From contig WARS01000007.1 of the NCBI GenBank assembly GCA_008933995.1, positions 10,716,623 to 10,780,622 on the forward strand: a stretch of 64,000 nt of DNA. The letters run 5' to 3'. This stretch comes from Datnioides undecimradiatus (taxonomy: Eukaryota > Chordata > Actinopteri > Lobotiformes > Datnioididae). Below are positions 1 through 13,464 of this stretch, piece after piece (positions within the stretch are counted from its first letter, which is position 1; every line of letters starts with the position of its first letter). Both the position numbers and the translations under genes were made by a program. The notes under the pieces were generated by a model, which had not been told where the DNA came from, did no database searches, and was given only the letters and a program-made list of their open reading frames with translations.

Positions 1-3000
1 ATAAGGGATTCTCATGGGGCTGTGACACTCCCATTAGGAATACGATTCCCACAATACAGCATACGCATTAACTCAGAATCACACACCAGCTCTGTAGTCC
101 CCGCCTGCAGCAGCATAGACGGATTGTGCTTACATTGTACCCCGAGATGTTGCGAAGCTCTGACTCAGAATTGTTCCTGTAGTACGGACTTCCAAACTGG
201 ATTTACAGTCACGGCTTCTCTAAGGTAGAAAAGCGAACTTGTGGTAATTTAGTGGTCCAGGAAACAGCCAAGAGTCTTTCATTTAAAATGCAAATGCCAG
301 TACTTAAAGCCTCCTGCTTGCCTAAATTAATTTTGGGCAGGGACTGATCTGTTTTGGAGCTTGCAGTGCCATGCTGCAATATGTAAAGTTCCTTTTAAAT
401 AGGTTTTCATGCTCATAATGGATTCTGACATTTTTTTTTATTCCCCATGTTCCTCGACTCCTCTTAATCTCATTAAACAAAAACCTACATGTGAGGCATG
501 CTGGGAACTGTTTTCATTATTTAAGGAAGAGAACATACCTGTGGCACATCTGGAAACAGTTTGGATTTAGCTGTGGAATAGCCCGCATTATCAGTGGGTG
601 TGTGAGAGGTTGGCATCAATCATGGCCAATCAAATCAGCTCCTCTAATTCCCTTTAAAAGCAGTGCACTCCCTGCCACAAGGCATTGACAGCTTCTTCTG
701 AGAGGAATTAAAGATGGTCTGGTGTGGATAGCCTTGTCTTGGAGGTGCAGAGTTGCAGGACACAAATGTATAATACACTAAATATGGACATATGGCATTA
801 TGTATATCCTGGCAAATATTCTGGAGCAGATGATGCATCTTTTTAAGTAGAAATGACTCAGCCTGGACACAATGACAGTAGCATCCAACTGTAGTCATTT
901 GAAACCATTGTAACTCAGTTTTTTAATATCTATTATTCATGTATGCACATGAACTGAGGAATTACAACCTCCCCTGTCAAGGAAAAGCACTTTGTGTGCT
1001 TATGAAATCCTTTCAAAACACGGTGTAACACATAAAATATGTAATTAAGCTAAAAACAAGGCCCTTTTCATTAGTTAATGAAAGGCTGGCATTTTGGCGG
1101 TGCCGCAAATTTGAAACCTTCCATTTCATTTCCACAAGGCATCACACAGGAAATATTAAATTGTGACATAAATGATGTGAGTTTGGATAAAGAACATTCT
1201 TCTTTATATTCTCCCTTTCTTGCCACAATGGTGTTTGTAAAGAAAGGCAGTTAACCCTTAGCATCCTCAGAGGAGAGCCCTTTAAAACCCATCGTGTAGA
1301 GTGTTGCTAAGACGTAGCATTTGCGCTCAGCTGACTCTCTCCTGGATTAAATGAAGATAAATTCAGGCATGAAAGCGAGGCATGACTAATCCCACTAGAA
1401 TTAGCTTTCATTCAGAAACTGCAGTCTAGGTGTACCACAGTGTAAACAGCCCGTTGCGGTTGCTTAACCGTTGAGTCTCGATTGACTCTGCGCCAAACTG
1501 GAAACATTTTGTACATCTGAATGGAATATTATTCAAAGATTTAGCTTTTACCCAGCATGTGCTTTACAATATGGTCATCTGCCAGCATTTCAATGAAGAC
1601 GACATGCATCTACAGCTTGTCGTCTCTTAAGTAAACAATATCCAATACTTTCTATTAGACAAGAAGAGTGCCTAGTCCTTGGTCCACCTGGTTAAAAAAC
1701 TTAAAAAAAAAAAAAAAAAAGAAACAAAAGCATGGGCGCTCTGTTGTATTTCGACCTGACAGAAGCAGACAGACATGATTCTTACTGCTGTCTTGGTAAG
1801 AATGGGCCGTGGATGGAGATTCCACCCCCTTTTGTCTGCTATAGATTTTAGCGATAAAAGCTAAAGGGAAGAACAATTTTCCTGCCCACAGTCTGAACAA
1901 ATTGCCCTCTCTGTTGATGCTAGAGTTGTAGACTTAAACATATAGGGTCTTTCTATGGTAATGGTGCAATCTTTTTTTTTTTTTTTTCTTGATCGACATC
2001 ACTGTATTTTGAGAGCCCGAGCTATCTGCTGTCTCCTTGGAGGAAAGCTGCGATAAAGAAGCGTCTCAATTGCAGAAGCACTTTCTCTTCTAATAATGGT
2101 TTATTACAGTTATTTAAGGTTCTTTCAACTTAGCTCATTTAACTTTAAGCGTATGTCAGTCGTCTCAGGGGATTGACTGTGAGCTGAAAGACAATATAGG
2201 AAATGAAAATGTGCAATTTTAAAGCAAGTAAGGTCTGGCGGTCAAATCCAAACAGATCATTCCCTGCCCCTAGAGAAATTAAAAATAAAATGTGACATTG
2301 GATAACAAAAATAACCAAATTCTATTTCCCTACACAAAGAAAATGATATTTAATTTTGAAATTTGTTATAGATTGTTACATTGCCAGCCACACGTGCACT
2401 TCAGAGGCATTCCACAGTCATTAAAAATGTAAGGAGCGATGGAGGCAAGCAGCCATCAGCAGTGCAAAACTGAGGCAATCAGGCTTTGGCTTCACACATG
2501 CGATGGGACACAGGTAGACGGGCGAGCAGAGAAGAAAAGAGACAGAGTGATTAGAGGAGAGATGTTTGGTGGGTGCAGAGTCTGAAGATATGAACTGAAA
2601 TGCAGAGAAAAGCCTGTGAAAGACATTTTTTCCCATTCAGCCAGGCAGGCTTCTTACATTGTATTCTATTGATTTGTTGCATTTAGAAAGAAGTGCTAAA
2701 AAAACTTTTTTTTCTCTGTAAAAACATAATGTACCTTTCCATTAAAGTGTCTTGTGTTTTTATACAGAATTTTAATGGCAGTGTGCGTATTGGTGCTTGT
2801 ACAAATGGTATTGGGCAAATTGAGGTTTTAAACTGCATGGACAATGTGTTCCTGGATGAGAGTGAAATGTATTGAGAGGTTATTGATTAATAGAAACGTA
2901 ACAAGCGAAGAGAGAGATTCAGGGATTGGGGATGGAGCTAATACCTTCTTATGCTATCTCTGTGAGATTGTGTGTGTATTTACAGGATGAGCACTTGTAT

Positions 3001-4990
3001 GTGGGTTTAACAGTGGTTGCTGAGAGCGCTGGCTGATTTTGTCTTAAAATAGGGGTTTGCTCTTGAGCTAACTCAGACCTCAGTTAATCATGGAACTGTA
3101 CATTAAATGGGGCAGCTCCCATTACAACATCTACCAGGGATGATTAAACTGATGGCATCATTACGTGCACGGTTCTTGCGACGACTTGGCCCGGTTCTAA
3201 CAGTTTTAAGCAGAAGCAAATTCTCCCTCTCTTGTGTGCTCAGCACCCGTTTATTATTCATTAAATGGTAGAAATAAAAGTAGTTTCTTTTGTGATTGGG
3301 TCTCTCCAAGTCCTGTTTTCATCCAGCTTAATTTACAAAGACAGACTGATCAAATAAACAAAGGGTCAAAATCAAGGTCATCTTAAAAAAAACCTATGTG
3401 TGCAATTATATTCACCGGTAGCACTGTAATTACAGCAATGATGAAGATTGAATCTAAAGGGATGTTGACCCATCCATAAATGAGGCTCCAGATCTCTTCA
3501 ATTAACATACTGCAGCACCAAAATGGCTGCATACATCAGTGGGTTTCCATTACAGAGAGATAGATGAAGTGGCCAGGGGCAACAGGCTGTAAGGGGCTCG
3601 GTGTAGATGAGAGTGAGGGAAAATATTTTTAAAAATCAGCATGGCAGACTTAAACGGTGTATATAAAAGGGACTGAGAGAAAGAGAAAGTGGAGTCGAAA
3701 GTGATGCGATGAAAGCTGACGACGGAGAAACAGACAAATCTATATTGAAATGGAGAGACGTGGGCTGAGCAGCGCAAGACGGCAGATGGGCAGAGATAGA
3801 CGAGAGAGACAGATAGAGATATGAGAGGAGTCAGGCCACCAGATGGTCTAATGACCACAGGAAATATTACAGCTGGCAACCGCACACCAACATTAATGAC
3901 ACCAGTCATTTAAGGGCCTTGAGACGAGCCACTGTGTGTACTATATGCGTGCACTCCTTCCTGAGGCTGTATGCGTTTGGCACATTTAAGTGTACTTGCA
4001 AGGTCAAGAAGTCTTCCTGATTATTGTCTTATTACCATAAGTCTGGAGGGGCATTTTAACCTTATTTTGTGTGATTGAAAAGCTGTGGGCTGGGGTTCGG
4101 ACATGTCTTTGGAGCCAACACACATCTGTGGGAAGGGTAAATGTTGGGGTAGATGTGAAAGTCAGTCAAGATTCATCCATATTGTTTTGGTCTAGCACGT
4201 AAAAGAAATGATAGCCAGTCACATTGGAACTTGTTGAATTGCTAATCCACTGAAATTAGTCTCTTTGTCAAAATTTAGTTCACTTTCAGTGAATTTGACC
4301 TTTTGCCACTGACCAATAGCAAGCTTCATTGACAGCAGAACATGAAGAGGCCGACATGAAGAAAGTGTTTTCTTTAGCTTATTAGCTGTGTTTAACAATC
4401 AGTTATGAAGTCAATGAGTACTTTATACTATCTATTGTAAAAGAAACACATTTTAAAATGCAAGCTTACTAGCTTCTAAGCTAACCAGCTTCCCAACAAC
4501 TAGCTAGCAACCTTGTTAGATATTCTCTTCTTGAGTGAAAAGTCATTAATGGATGACATCGTGCACGATCCTGAGAACAAACCTCCAGGTGGAGTCAACA
4601 ACTCCATCACAGCTTCTGGAGCTATAGTGATTTGCTAACACAACATGTTCGCGGCCGAGTGGCCTATTAGCAGTTTGCTAAAAAGCCTATGTAGCAACTA
4701 TCACTGAGGGTAGTTCCTTGAATCATGAATCTCCGAATGTCCCAGCTTGGGGTGTCATCCCAAGGAAAGCAAAGCAAATTTTACAGCCAGCACAAGTGCA
4801 GCGTATTCTCTCTTATTCTCTCATAATTACATGAATAACATGAGGCATTCAATCCAACATTGTCAGTTCCAGCAAGCATTAATGTAACACCAGGATTCAT
4901 GCTCCATGTATTTGTTTTCATGTGGGGCTTGAGCCACAGCAGGAAGGAGGAGATAGTAAAATTAAATGAATTTAAAAAATGCCACCACAT
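1..4990. other. No gene seen: AT-rich single-copy sequence
   Basis: Open frames are short and without domains. The only simple repeats are A18 at 1703-1720 and T16 at 1972-1987. Sequence texture is that of an intron or intergenic region. Confidence 0.6.
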
Positions 4991-4995
4991 TACTC

Positions 4996-5036
4996 TTCTT
5001 TTTCTTTCTTTCTTCTTTCTTCTTTCTTTCTTTCTT
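4996..5036. repeat. (TTTC)n microsatellite
   Basis: Imperfect CTTT/TTTC units stand at the head of a pyrimidine-rich stretch that continues to about 5175. Confidence 0.85.
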
Positions 5037-5310
5037 AATATGCAGTGTAAGGTGTGAGTTGCTGCTCCCCAACCTCCCTCCACCTCTCTTTGTTTGTACC
5101 TCTGTCTCTTCCTTGCCTCTCTGTCTTTCCCTCCCTCCTTCATTCCCTCCTGTCTCTCTTATCTCTCTCTTGTTCGGGTCTATATGAAATATTCTGACCA
5201 GGCTCCTACAGTGAACACATAATTAGAAACCACTGAGCTGTGACTCCAACATGGGAGCTTTTCTCCTTCTGTTTTGGGAAGGGAGGGGTTGAAGAGGAGG
5301 TGAAGGAGGG

Positions 5311-5342
5311 TGTGTGTGTGTGTGTGTGTGGGGGGGGGGGGG
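5311..5342. repeat. Composite (TG)10-G12 tract
   Basis: A dinucleotide run passes directly into a G homopolymer. The same composite occurs at 6892. Confidence 0.92.
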
Positions 5343-6584
5343 TAGCCTGTAAAACATCTTCATGGTAAAAATATTACACCGGCCTGAAATGGTGGTGTCC
5401 TACAGTACATTTAGATAGATAAGAGGAGCAAGAGAGGGAGAGAGAGAAGTGGGAGGATGAGGCAGGATGGATAAATGGATTGATAGATGGGGCATGGGGG
5501 AGCAGGGAGAGGAGGATGGGAGGCGTCGACAGTGAGATGGAAACAGAGAGTTATGGCTTGTCTCCATTAGCTCTGTTTTCCACTGGTACGGTGCATTGTT
5601 TGGTTTTCATCCTCATTAATTAGCCAGCGTCACCAAACAACACTTGAATTTGAACATAACAGGACGAGTGACAATAAGAGCTGAATGAAAATAAAAAAAA
5701 CCTACACAGCTGGTGGTGACATTAACACTACGACCATTAAAAATAATGCTCTCATTTTGTGTGTGTGTGTGACAACATAGAGCAAATTATGGCTGGCTCT
5801 GGCTAATGTTTCTGCCGTTATCCCGTCACATTTGGCCAGGTGGCTTTGAGCCTGATGCGCCAAAGCATCAATTAACCACATTCAGCAAAGACTGAAAGTG
5901 ATGGAGACTGATATAATGGAAAAACCCTAATGCTAATACAGTATATAAGAACGTGTTACAAAGTCCCAGGAAACGTAGTTAGCACTGCAACTAACAAATA
6001 TTTTCAGTATTGATGAATTCAAAATTTGGACTATTAAATTACGGAAAATTATTATATTGTGACTTCCAGGAGCCCAAAGTGACAACAGCACACGAAACTG
6101 AAGAAATTCAGTTTACAGTGATTTGAAACAGAAGAGGGTTTTTGATTAAGTTGCTACTGACTGAGAAAGTGTTTCAGTCCTACTGTACTTCCTAAGTCAT
6201 ATACTTTTAAAGTACATACTACTTGTGAAAGGAAAATAATGTGGGGTCAAACCAACGATTCTCTTCATTGTATTAATTTATTTCTCATTAATTAATCAGT
6301 CTGCAAAACAATTAGTCAGCTTAGTCAGAAAATAATGAAAAGTCCAAAAAGTTGAAATACACATGCATCTTCAGTAAATAGACATAATGATCTAAAACAA
6401 TATGTTGCTTAATTTTCAGTCATAGGACCACACCACGTTTCCACACTCACTTGATTGCCATTGATATATATTTTCACACGTTCATTCATATACACGATTC
6501 ATTCACACCTCCACTGTTGATTTCTTGAATTTTCCCTGCCTGCACCCCTGTGACGGTGTTGTAGTACGGCTCTGACCTTTGTCA

Positions 6585-6872
6585 TGACGTCACTGGTACG
6601 CCTTCACTTACCTCTGAGCCACCGATGACATCATTTATTGACTTGGACCAAACAGTGGCTGTAAATGACACTTTCCTGATGTCATCGTTGCACTTGGCTT
6701 ACTGACGGTATCCTGCAGTGTATCATGAGCATACAGTGACTCACCTTGGTGATGAATAGTAGTGATATAGTATTACAGTGTGACCTTTATCTCATTCATG
6801 TACCTCTGTGTTAAGATGCCTTACAAATATTGTTGACAATGTAATTTTTACTTACTGCTCTTTGTGACGTCA
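6585..6872. promoter_or_regulatory. Cluster of CRE/ATF-type palindromes
   Basis: Perfect TGACGTCA stands at 6585-6592 and 6865-6872. Near-palindromic variants TGACATCA (6626-6633) and TGATGTCA (6677-6684) lie between them. CREB/ATF and AP-1-like proteins bind such sites. Four within 290 bp is more than expected by chance in AT-rich DNA. No gene start is recognised beside it, so a distal element is the most that can be inferred. Confidence 0.4.
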
Positions 6873-6890
6873 CAGTGTAACTCTCTTCTG

Positions 6891-6891
<1 letters not shown>

Positions 6892-6937
<46 letters not shown>

Positions 6938-6944
6938 GGGGGGG
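6892..6944. repeat. Composite (TG)22-G9 tract
   Basis: A long TG run ends in a G homopolymer, with the same order and strand as the tract at 5311. Potential Z-DNA lies next to a G-run. Confidence 0.93.
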
Positions 6945-8074
6945 CTCTAATATGTGGCCATGCTGTGACTTTTACCTGACTTTGTCCCTGCGTAGCTTTA
7001 TTGTGTTGTCATGGTGCGACCAGCAAGTTATGGTTTGTGCTGACGGCTTATTGCCATATTAGAAAAGGACAGAGGAGCCTTTGGGACAGTTTTCATCACC
7101 GCGTGTCCTTGGAACACGCAGACGTTCACACATTGTCACACATGACGCTGCGGCACACACGTGCGCTCTCACACATGTGATGTACCCACATGCAGCCTAT
7201 TTTTTATGAGCCCTCCCTTACGGCTATAGCAGGAAATGAATGTCCAGCAGCAAAGGCTGTTAATTAACATTTATGGCTGTAGATGACCATTGAATCGTTA
7301 GACTGGCTCGCTCAGCCTTCACGTCAAAGCAACCAGGTTATAAAAATCCAATCTCTGTCCCTGACTCTCTGCCAATGTAATGATGGTGCATCATGATGTT
7401 GATTTCTTTTATAATATGAATCAAAACAGCACTGAAGCCCTCTTGGAGTACAGTATTTGTTTGTCTTCTTGACAGTATGCGTCTTTGTAAAATGCCATTC
7501 CATAAAATTCATGTTTATATCCATTAAAATATTAATTCTAACTAGAACCAGTGCAGAAAAAAAAAACAATCTGTGTATTAGTATTTTCACTCATATTTGT
7601 AATATTCCTTGTGCAAAATGTAAACGATTAAATACTGAATTTTACAATAAATGTATAAAAACTAGCCATACCCATAGCTCATCTTAAGGACCAGACTCAG
7701 GCCTCTGCAGTGCAGCAATTCAGCCCCATTATGCAAGTATGAGTGTGCGTGTTTCTGTTATGACACCCATGCAGGTCAACTTTGCAGCAACAGATCTTTT
7801 ATCCCTCCTCTGATTCACGAAGTTCTGTGTGCAAAACATTTAGTTAGCAGCTCTTTGTTTGTAGCCTGCGCTAACTATGGTCTCAATGAAACCATTCATT
7901 TCTAGTTTGTGGTTTGCCTTCACGAGTTTGTTGCAATTACCTCAACAGTACAGCACATAATGCCTCGGCATTGTCGTGCAGTGCTATATTTCAACTGTCA
8001 CCATTTTTCCTCATTTCTTAGGTTTTTTCATAATGTTCTTGATCTTATTCTGTTTTCTACCTCGGTTTCTCTCA

Positions 8075-8079
8075 GCCTG
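8075..8079. repeat. Target site duplication of the solo LTR, left (GCCTG)
   Basis: GCCTG stands directly before the LTR's TG and is repeated exactly after its CA. A 5-bp duplication is the expected Gypsy length and defines both ends of the solo LTR. Confidence 0.9.
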
Positions 8080-8655
8080 TGACATGATCTGTTCCTGAAC
8101 CCAATTGCACGACTCGTACTCAGAGACAAGGTTCAAATAAGGTTTACGAAAAATCACTCAGAAAGAGGAAATATCACAAAGTAGCAAATTAACGTAACTG
8201 GCAAAAACTCTAGCTCAAAAAACGCTGAGATAAGAAACAGAAAATCACTCTTTATGAGGCAAAAATAGAAACAACCAGCCACAAGGGCATATAGCAAAAA
8301 AATCACTCAATATTGAAGCAAAAATAACAGGCAAACAAAGTAACAAACAAATCTCACAAAACAGACTAGGAATTCAAACAGAGCAGGGATACTTAACAAG
8401 ACAGGGCGCTGGTTCTCGGTACAAACGGACACGACAAACTGGCATGAGACAGGGGGAGATGCAGACTTATATACACAAGAGGAAATGGGGAACAGGTGGA
8501 GACAATCAGGTCGGGGAAGACAATCAGTCAGGAACCATGAGAGGAAGGGCAAGCCACCTGAAACGAGAGGGAAGTTAGATCTTTCAAAATAAAACGGGAA
8601 ATCACAAGACACGACGGAAACCAAACAAACTTGACCATCATATTACACCATGACA
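8080..8655 (-). mobile_element. Solo LTR of a related Gypsy family
   Basis: This 576-bp block opens TGACATGATCTG and closes ACCATGACA. GCCTG flanks it on both sides. It has no internal region. Over much of its length it is recognisably related to the LTRs at 56.6-62.2 kb, sharing repeated AAAATCACTC modules, the stretch GAACAGGTGGA and the motif CACCTGAAACGAGAGG. A minus-strand TATA box (GTATATAA, 8467-8474) suggests the same transcription direction. It most likely arose by recombination between the two LTRs of a full element. The divergence from the 56-kb LTRs indicates an older copy or a different subfamily. Confidence 0.9.
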
Positions 8656-8660
8656 GCCTG
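8656..8660. repeat. Target site duplication of the solo LTR, right (GCCTG)
   Basis: This is the exact partner of the GCCTG at 8075. The match between the two flanks implies a single insertion followed by LTR-LTR recombination. Confidence 0.9.
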
Positions 8661-11600
8661 TTTCACCCTCCAATAGTCCAAGCCTTGCTTCTGCTTACCC
8701 CCTACTGCCTCATCTGCCACCCACTATTGAAACATTGATTACATATAAGTCACGGTGGGAGACAATCTGTGACTAACAAACTGTAAAACTGGGACTGAGA
8801 GTTTGCAACGAGCAAACTGAACCAACACTGTTATTTAGTCCAGACATAGAACTGATAGATACAGACAAGAGTACACTGTGTATGAACAAGTTTGGTTTCA
8901 ACCGTCGTGGGATCTGGAAAGCCAACTTTCAAAAAGCAGTCTAATTGCTGTCCCTTATCACACGTACAGGATTTACATGCATGAGCACAAAGTCACACGC
9001 AGATGTAGGCACAAACCACACGAACACAGACATCTGAGTCGGTTCCAAACACAGCTCCAAACACCTGTCTGCCAGGCTTCCAATGGCGTTTTGTTTCTCT
9101 CTGCTTTCCCCTGGCCAAAGGAAACTGTGTGTGTGTGTTTGAGCGGGCATATGTGCTGATATGTGTGTGTGTATTAGCAGTCTGACGGCCACAGATAAGG
9201 CAGCAGTTATCTTATCGTGCCGAGCCAACCTACCCTAAAACCTCACAAGGTGTCACAGCGTGCTGGCTTCTCCCCAAGCGTCCCCTCATTTTCATGTCAA
9301 TTTCACACCATTTTTGCTGTCTCTCAGTCTCTGCTCTCCATCCCCTTTGTCTCGATCCCACAATATCCTCCCTCCCTCGCTTTCATAGGCAGTTAAGCTC
9401 ATTTTAGTCCAGTTTTGCTCCCTTCATCCCTCCCTTTCTCTCTCCTTTTGCTCTTTTGATCTTTCTTGGTATCCGTCCACTTGGCCCCGCGATCAATCTC
9501 TGCCATCTCTAGCCAACTTTGACAGCGCTCGCCATCCTGCTTGCTCCCTCTTTGCATCTGATTCTTCCTTTCTCATTTCCTCTCTGTCTCCTGCTCTCCC
9601 CAGCTCAATTTCTTGTTTTCTTGTTGTCGCTGACCTCTCTCTCTCTCTCTTTCTCAGTACACAGGGCCTGGAATAGGCGACAATTCACTTTGACACGTCC
9701 AGACCCCTTCACTCACTCTCAGTGTCTTTCTCGCTTCCCCTCTTTCACTTTCTAACCCATTCTCACCACACCTTCATCCAGTTATTTATTCACAACTCAG
9801 CGGAGATGACAGCTTCTTTATCGGCCTGTTACTCCTTAGTCACTCTTTGGCCTGCCAAGCGTTGCAGCCCGCAGCCCTTCCCTTTAGCCTTTAAAGCCCA
9901 TCTTAAATCATATGAGCTCAGTTTTTGGTGGGAAATAGTTGAAATTAATCACTGCTGAGCCACTAAGCTGAAATATGAACTGGTTAGTGATCTGCTGGGA
10001 ATGGTTTTTCATGATGAGGTTGGGGTTAGTTAATTCAATTTACATCTCTCAACTGCCAACTTTTAAGAACAAGTTTGGGAATTATGCATCCTAGATTGAA
10101 TGAGAAAGTAAAACAAAGCAACACGGCATTCGTTTCACCTCAAGAACAGTCTGGTTTAGAAGAAATTTGCGAACGACCGCCCTGTATTTCCAGTATGAAA
10201 ACAAGAAGCAAAACCTACAGACAACACAGCCAGTGTCACATTGTCCTAGAATTCTGCGTAAAAAAGGGCTCATGTTGGTGTTTTAGTAAAGGATCATGTG
10301 TTGGCTGATTAAAAGGCTGATCTAATAACAGAATCTGCATTTGATTTGGCTAATTACAAAGAAAATAACCCGACCAAATGTTTAGTTATCCTTTTAAAAC
10401 CACTATATGTTGGCTGGCTTTGAAAAAGTACCTTAGTCCTATTTCTACTTTTGCTTTTTTGTTGGGTTTGATATTTTTATTATCTTTATTCAGCCCTTCC
10501 CATTAACTTTCACTTCAAACCAAACAGTGTTTGTGAAATTTCCAGTCTCCCACCTCGCTCCATCCCCCATGCTGAAGACATAGCAACATTCAGTCGGAGC
10601 CCTCCCAGTACCACTCTTTCTCCATCTACCCCCAAATATGGCCATCTTTGTCAAAATGTCAGCCCCCCTCCCTCTTTCACCTATTACACAAAGCCTTTCA
10701 ATTCATTTTAACTTGTATCACTCCTCCTTTTTTCTCCCTCTGCCCTTGCATTCCCATCTCAAAGCGAGTCAGACAGTTGTCATCAATCTGCCAGAAGATT
10801 CGTTCATCACTCCTTATTTCCTCTCCTACCTTCCGTCCTTCCCTCTGCTATGGCTACATTTACATCTCATGGTGCAGAGGTGGACGGATGCAATGATGAA
10901 AGGAGTATCTCCTGAACATCCTTCCGAGAGTTCACTCTCCTCTCTGTGCCCTTCTCGTTGGCTCGAGGGTTCATTATATTTCTCTCTTTGCTATTCTGTG
11001 TTTGCCTCTCTCTCAGCTTTTAAGATGAAACCCCTTTTTTTTATCGCTTTGACATTTCTGCCACTACTTCCCTCCACTTGATTAGCCGGAACATCCCTCC
11101 TCAGTATCTATCAGGCCACTGCAAAGAAGCCAAACTTAATTGTGACACATGAGAGAGAACAGCATCCTTCCATATACTTGTTAATAATGAGCTTTATTTT
11201 AATTTTAGAAAAATTCAGAAGGCCTGTGTTGCATCTGATTTATGGACAACAGGGCTCACGATTCTGACAGAAACTTGGTGTTACAGGGTAAAATGTAATA
11301 TACCTTGACTATTTCTCAGTAACAAGCAACGACAGCTTCCTTGACATTTACATTTTTCCCCTGACTTTCTAAGCATAAGAATAGTTTCCTGATTCTACTT
11401 CTGATCTGTCAAAGCCTGACATTAAATGAACTCTCACAGACTCTGGGATGAAGTTTGGCTGGGATATTTTAAGGTTCGCTTTGCTCTGGCTGATTTTTTT
11501 TTTTTCCCCTGTACATTTTTATTGTCGCCTCTTGCTACAAATTCCTCCTGGGGATCAAAACCTAGGAGGGTCATGGTTTACAGGAGCCTACAGTGACATA

Positions 11601-13420
11601 TTTGGCTTATTTCCATATTAACAATGTGGAGTTATCACACAGAATCAAGCTCATGTCCTTTAATGAGAGCTGACATCAAAAGTCCACCTCTTGCTGTTCC
11701 CGTCTTCCTGTTTTTGCCTGATAGACCTTCAACACCATTCTAAATCACGATTTTGTGGATTTAATGTCACTCAATTGTGAGCAAAGTGCATTTTGGGAAT
11801 TATAAATAAAGTATGAGTAGTAGCCTGCGGTCGTCTGCTGAAATTAGAGGTTGTCCTCGTGACATGACTGCTTAGTAAGACTTTTCTTGTTCTGTCACAG
11901 TATTCGATATCATCAGTCACTCCACTCTTGCCACTAGAGGTGGTCATTTATCTAAAGTGTGCTTGATAGCTTGGCTGCATTAAATAATGTGTTTCTGTTC
12001 CTGTAGCTCGGGCAAGACAGACAGGTTGATTGAGAAAGGCCTTGACCGATTGTTGACCCCTCCTCGCTGACCTCTTCATGGAGGGTCACTCTGGCCAGTA
12101 TCGGTAACGCGTCTTGTTCCTGTCTGTGGGATTGCTTATCTATGTGGAAAACCAAGCGGTGCACATTGCAAATAAGGAGTTCTATTTACCCAGATTTCAA
12201 AATCTATGAAAAACAAACCACTTTAACTTGAGCACGACCACGGTTAACCACTAGGACAAAGTAGTGCAGCTCTTTGTAATTGAATCTACAGAGTAAACTT
12301 GAGGTCCAAAGCAGGAATTGAGCAATGCTGACCACTGAGTGAACTGAGGTGACTGACTGACACAAAGGCATGACTAAACACCTCAATGAGTGATGTGAAG
12401 TCAAATGAATGCCCGTGGTCTGTCTTTTGCTCAAGAGACACCACATCAGGACACAGGTAATCAAGATGAGACAGAAGCGGAGTTGGGTAGAAAGATCTCG
12501 ACCTCGCAACAAACGATAAATGAAGTCACTGTGACGCGTAAGTTAGCTGTGAACGTGGACATCGTGCAGTGACAAGATAGGCAGGATACAAAATGGTTCC
12601 GTCTGACCACAAGTCAGCCTCTAAGAGACATGTAATTGGGCTTTCACACATCTCTCTCACGCTCTTCACCCACACTAATTTGCCCGTTATTCCTTCACAA
12701 TCATCTGCTGGTCCAGCTTCTTTGACTATCCTTGGTTTATATTATAACCAGTGAGCAATCTAGCGACTTTGGCATTTAGCATTTAAGCCAGTCCCAGTGT
12801 GACATCACAGGTGAGTTTGAGTTCTAGTCACTTAACATGCTCACCAGGCAGTGTAATAAAACAGTGATTGGTGGGTAGATGCATATCAGCTGAGTGTCTG
12901 CAGGTTCCCGCCTCTCCAGAGCTCTGGGCTCCTGCAGCAGCTGCTTCTCTGGTGAAGCCAGTGATTCTGATATTTCCCACCTGGTTTTACTTGATTTTCT
13001 GTAACACTCAACTGCGCTCTCCATAACCCAGCTTGGCAACAACCTCAACATCCGATTCTAGTGCATCACTTACTAACCACTGCCTGTAGGGGTGGGAGAT
13101 ACCAACCATGAAACAACTAAACCAATCTGAAAATGTTGCAAAATTGCTACTTTGAAATTCCGGCATCTCTCCTCTGAGCCGGCTCATCCTGCTCCTGATG
13201 ACTCAGTTAGCGGCAGGTCAGTCATTGCACAGGTTGTACCCCTGCAAGCAAGGCGAACCTTCAAAAGCATGCAAAGCCCAGGTGGCCATAAACATAAAAT
13301 CAACATGTTATGTAATCACTTTACGGTGCATTTACATAAGGAACGAGTAGTGTCACTTTTAAAAGCTGTAGACAGACTGCCTTGCTGGCTCCATAAAAAC
13401 ACATATGCGCACATACACAT

Positions 13421-13422
<2 letters not shown>
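8661..13422. other. No gene seen: pyrimidine-rich stretches
   Basis: CT-rich sequence occupies about 9300-9780 and 10490-11090. The 147-residue frame at 10638-11081 is a Ser/Leu/Pro-rich reading of that tract. The rest is unique sequence without recognised features. Confidence 0.55.
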
Positions 13423-13462
<40 letters not shown>

Positions 13463-13464
13463 CT
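13423..13464. repeat. (AC)n microsatellite
   Basis: About 19 AC units are followed by a short C-run. Confidence 0.93.

Larger units (their letters stand above)
5343..8074. other. No gene seen: single-copy sequence around the CRE cluster
   Basis: A GA-rich patch lies at 5420-5545, a short (TG)n at 5758-5771, and otherwise AT-rich unique sequence. No reading frame of interest apart from the regulatory motifs noted separately. Confidence 0.55.

Noticed and set aside
10638..11081. 147-codon plus-strand open frame
   Set aside because: It is a reading of pyrimidine-rich DNA, and other frames over the same tract look equally open and equally featureless.
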